DNA from: Thermohalobaculum sp035512995
GTDB lineage: Bacteria; Pseudomonadota; Alphaproteobacteria; Rhodobacterales; Rhodobacteraceae
Direction: 5' to 3'
Length of the DNA: 7,157 nt
NCBI GenBank assembly: GCA_035512995.1
Contig: DATKCY010000002.1
Location: forward strand, 1-7,157
Shown: one piece after another, positions 5,284-7,157 of the stretch
Numbering within the stretch: the first letter of the stretch is position 1
Layout of the letters: each line of letters begins with the position of its first letter
Position numbers and translations under genes: made by a program
Notes under the pieces: model-generated
Database searches by the model: none
Told to the model about the DNA's origin: nothing
The model's input: only the letters and a program-made list of their open reading frames with translations

Positions 5284-5608
5284 CGTGCGACTCCTTCCCC
5301 GCGTCGGGCGAGCGGCTGCCGGCGGGTCCTGCCGCCGGAAGGCGCCACCGGACCATGGCGAGCAGGCAGGCCGTGCCTGGCTCCTCCGAATCGCGCAGGC
5401 GCGACATCAGCGTCGCCCAGTCCTCCTCCGACGCAAGCTCGCTGAACTCGGCGACCGCCCTGCGAACGAACCCGGTCGGCGTCTCTCCCGCCCGCTCCGC
5501 GGCCTCGCCGACCCGCTCCGTCAGCTCGGCGTCCGTCGCCGTCAGCCACCGCAGGAAGCCGCCGGAGGACCGTCGCGCCTCCGCCAGGATGTCGCCGAGC
5601 ATCGGCAT
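5267..5608 (-). CDS. Small soluble protein of the nar operon, function unknown
   Basis: 113 residues, no signal peptide or membrane segment. Residues 1-90 look like a compact, mostly helical domain (ILAEARRSSGGFLRWL, ELTERVGEAAERAG, TPTGFVRRAVAEFSELA, then EEDWATLMSRLRDSEEPG and TACLLAMVRWRL). Residues 91-113 are a Gly/Ser/Ala tail that overlaps the next gene. Cys81 is the only cysteine. The ATG overlaps the stop of the prolyl isomerase gene by one base (TGATG), so translation is probably coupled; no good ribosome site is present, and the ATG two codons later is possible. I recall similar short proteins annotated as hypothetical near nar genes but cannot name a family. Strong bias to G or C at third codon positions and the overlapping neighbours support a real gene. 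Confidence 0.85.
   Translation of the reverse strand: MPMLGDILAEARRSSGGFLRWLTATDAELTERVGEAAERAGETPTGFVRRAVAEFSELASEEDWATLMSRLRDSEEPGTACLLAMVRWRLPAAGPAGSRSPDAGKESHDAEQA
5291..5296 (-). promoter_or_regulatory. Shine-Dalgarno site of the 69-residue membrane protein
   Basis: Minus-strand AAGGAG (within GGAAGGAG) seven bases before ATG 5283, located inside the coding sequence of the upstream 113-residue gene. It is among the best ribosome sites in the window and confirms the small gene. Confidence 0.75.
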
Positions 5609-6516
5609 CAGAGGACTGCCGGATCGAGCGCAACGCCCTCGAGCTCGGCCCGCTCGGCCAGCGCCGCCACGTAGCGGGTGGCCGCCACCGACCAGCCGCG
5701 CGCGGCGAACATCTCGGCGATCTTCTCCTGCACCGCCTCGAAGGGCAGCGTGTGGCCCTCGATCCGCCGGGCGAGGCGGATCACGTGCCAGCCGAAGCGC
5801 GAGCGCACCGGCTCGGGCTCCACCGTTCCGGGCTCCAGCCTCTCGATCGCCGCCTGCACCTCGGGCACCAGCTCGCCGCGCCGGACCTGGCCGAGCGAGC
5901 CCTCCTGCGCCGCCGACGGGCAGGCGGACAGCTCGCGCGCCACCGCGGCAAAGGCGCGCGGGTCGCAGCCGACCTCCTCGATGATCGTCCGCGCCTGCGC
6001 CTCGGCCGCGGCCCAGGCGTCTTCATCCTTCCCCTCGGGCTCGATCAGGACGTGCGCGACCTCGAACAGGTCCGGCGTGCGGAATCGCTCGCGCCGCGCC
6101 TCGTAGTAGCGGCGGCACTCCTCGAGCCCCGGCACTTCCGGCTCGACCTCCCGGTCCAGGAGGGCGGCGATCACCGCGTCGTCGTCGGACTCGCTCCGGC
6201 CGGCCTCGTCCGGCTCGGACTCGCCTTCGATCCCGAGCCGCTGCGCCTCCTGCAACAGCAGCTCGCGGATGACGAGCGCCCGCGCCGCCTCGGTCCACGC
6301 CGCCTGCGCGTCCGGTGCCGGGTGGTGCTGGATCTCCTGCGCGATCGCCTGCCGGTCGATCTCGACGCCGTTGACGCGCACCTCGCTGAAGCTGGGCGGC
6401 GGCGGCCTGCGCGGAGCCGGGCCGCCGCAGCCACCGCTCTGGCAGGCGCTCGGCATGACCGGCTCGGGGCGTGGGCGATCCTGCTTCAGGCGGGGGATGT
6501 CGGGTCGATCGCTCAT
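5608..6516 (-). CDS. Parvulin-type peptidyl-prolyl cis-trans isomerase of the nar operon
   Basis: 302 residues, without signal peptide, so cytoplasmic and closer to NifM-like parvulins than to periplasmic SurA or PpiD. Residues 1-42 are Pro-rich with a Cys pair, Cys25 and Cys30, in ACQSGGCGG. Residues 45-97 (VRVNGVEIDRQAIAQEI, then ALVIRELLLQEAQRLGI) form the SurA-N-like helical part. Residues 98-130 are an acidic insert. The PpiC domain covers about 145-255: FEVAHVLIEP with His155, GSLGQVRRGELVPEV (206-220) and SRFGWHVIRL with His244. The ATG overlaps the narI stop by four bases (ATGA), so the two are translationally coupled. Parvulin genes directly after narI are known in other denitrifiers, and a role in folding or maturing nitrate reductase is likely but inferred. 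No other start is needed. Confidence 0.94.
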   Translation of the reverse strand: MSDRPDIPRLKQDRPRPEPVMPSACQSGGCGGPAPRRPPPPSFSEVRVNGVEIDRQAIAQEIQHHPAPDAQAAWTEAARALVIRELLLQEAQRLGIEGESEPDEAGRSESDDDAVIAALLDREVEPEVPGLEECRRYYEARRERFRTPDLFEVAHVLIEPEGKDEDAWAAAEAQARTIIEEVGCDPRAFAAVARELSACPSAAQEGSLGQVRRGELVPEVQAAIERLEPGTVEPEPVRSRFGWHVIRLARRIEGHTLPFEAVQEKIAEMFAARGWSVAATRYVAALAERAELEGVALDPAVL

Positions 6517-7157
6517 GTTCCGGCCTGTCCGCTTTCCGATTGCTGGCGTACCACCGTCGGCCCGCCGTAGCTCGGCGCGCCGGCGCCCGCCGCCCCGCGC
6601 GTCGGCGAGGCGGGACCGCGCCCGACCGGCGCGAGCGAGCGGACGATCTGGTAGCCCGGGCGGAACAGGTACCAGACGGGCGCGCTCCAGATGTGCACGA
6701 GGCGGGTGAAGGGCGTGATCAGGAACAGCGTCAGCCCGAGCACGATGTGCAGCTTGTAGATCCAGGCGGCCTCGGATAGCAGGCTCGGGGCCGTCGGGTC
6801 GAAGGTGATGATCGCGTTCGCCCAGCCCATGAAGCGCACCATCTCCTCGCCGCTCAGGTGCTGCATGGTCCAGAAGACGGTGCCGACGCCGAGCACGAGC
6901 TGCAGCCAGATCAGCACCAGCACCGCGATGTCGCCGAAGGACGAGCTCTGCCGGATGCGCGGGTCCACGAGGCGCCGGTGCAGCAGCATCGATGCCCCGA
7001 CCAGCGCCGCGATCCCGGCGATGCCGCCGATCACCAGCGCGACGAGCTGCTTGAAGCCGTGGCCGATCCCGATGGTGTCGAAGACCCAGATCGGCGTCAG
7101 CAGCCCGACGAAGTGACCGACGAACAGCACCAGCACGCCCAGGTGGAACAGGTTCGA
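6513..7157 (-). CDS. narI: Respiratory nitrate reductase gamma subunit (cytochrome b), N-terminus outside window
   Basis: 214 residues are present; by comparison with E. coli NarI (225 residues) about 50 N-terminal residues, including the first helix, lie beyond base 7157. NarI carries two b hemes in the membrane, oxidises quinol and passes electrons to NarH and NarG. All four heme histidines are visible: FHLG and VGHF (visible residues 5 and 15, ten apart as in E. coli His56/His66) and KLHIVLG and RLVHIWSAPV (137 and 155, 18 apart as in His187/His205). Four hydrophobic helices are recognisable. After PVWYLFRPGYQIVRSLAP the protein continues for about 37 Gly/Pro/Ala/Ser-rich residues that E. 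coli lacks. The stop overlaps the start of the prolyl isomerase gene. Confidence 0.97.
   Translation of the reverse strand, partial: SNLFHLGVLVLFVGHFVGLLTPIWVFDTIGIGHGFKQLVALVIGGIAGIAALVGASMLLHRRLVDPRIRQSSSFGDIAVLVLIWLQLVLGVGTVFWTMQHLSGEEMVRFMGWANAIITFDPTAPSLLSEAAWIYKLHIVLGLTLFLITPFTRLVHIWSAPVWYLFRPGYQIVRSLAPVGRGPASPTRGAAGAGAPSYGGPTVVRQQSESGQAGT

Noticed and set aside
2043..5445. Two further long plus-strand frames (2043-3482 and 3844-5445)
   Set aside because: Both mirror conserved minus-strand genes (AhpD-like, GNAT, smpB, dapA and nar-linked genes) and show no domain I recognise.
1..7157. CRISPR arrays, tRNA or rRNA genes, insertion sequences, defence or toxin-antitoxin genes
   Set aside because: No regularly spaced repeats, cloverleaf-like sequences or transposase, nuclease or toxin motifs were seen; nearly all sequence is explained by conserved chromosomal genes.

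Overview
The window is about 70% G+C and reads as ordinary chromosome of an alphaproteobacterium. Rhodobacterales is my best guess, from the style of DapA, MutM, the OmpA-like protein and the FabA start; this is family recognition, not a search result. Every gene I can support lies on the minus strand, so the window is best read from base 7157 down to base 1.

Region 1 (7157 to 5074) is the 3' end of a respiratory nitrate reductase (nar) operon. It holds narI without its N-terminus (cytochrome b gamma subunit), a cytoplasmic parvulin-type prolyl isomerase, an unrecognised 113-residue soluble protein and an unrecognised 69-residue protein with a C-terminal membrane anchor. All three junctions are overlaps (4, 1 and 17 bases), so these genes are almost certainly translated as one unit. 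narGHJ would lie outside the window.

Region 2 (5073 to 4702) is the only long stretch without a gene, 372 bases. It carries a plausible dapA promoter, a small palindrome on that promoter's -10, a 14-base imperfect inverted repeat, and a short stretch that looks faintly protein-like but is interrupted by stops.

Region 3 (4701 to 130) is a tight six-gene array: dapA (lysine/diaminopimelate synthesis), smpB (ribosome rescue), a GNAT acetyltransferase, an AhpD-like peroxidase-related protein, a periplasmic OmpA-like protein and mutM (oxidised-purine repair). Gaps are 2, 16, 13, 5 and 27 bases, so one transcript from the dapA promoter is likely. The genes do not form one pathway. Cell-wall precursor supply, a peptidoglycan-binding envelope protein and oxidative-damage functions (peroxidase-like, mutM) are loosely related themes.

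Region 4 (129 to 1) is a 79-base spacer with a weak candidate promoter, then the first 16 codons of what looks like fabA.

I found no mobile element, CRISPR array, RNA gene or convincing terminator. I see no new defence or biosynthetic system. The least explained parts are the two small genes at the end of the nar operon and the N-terminal domain of the OmpA-like protein.
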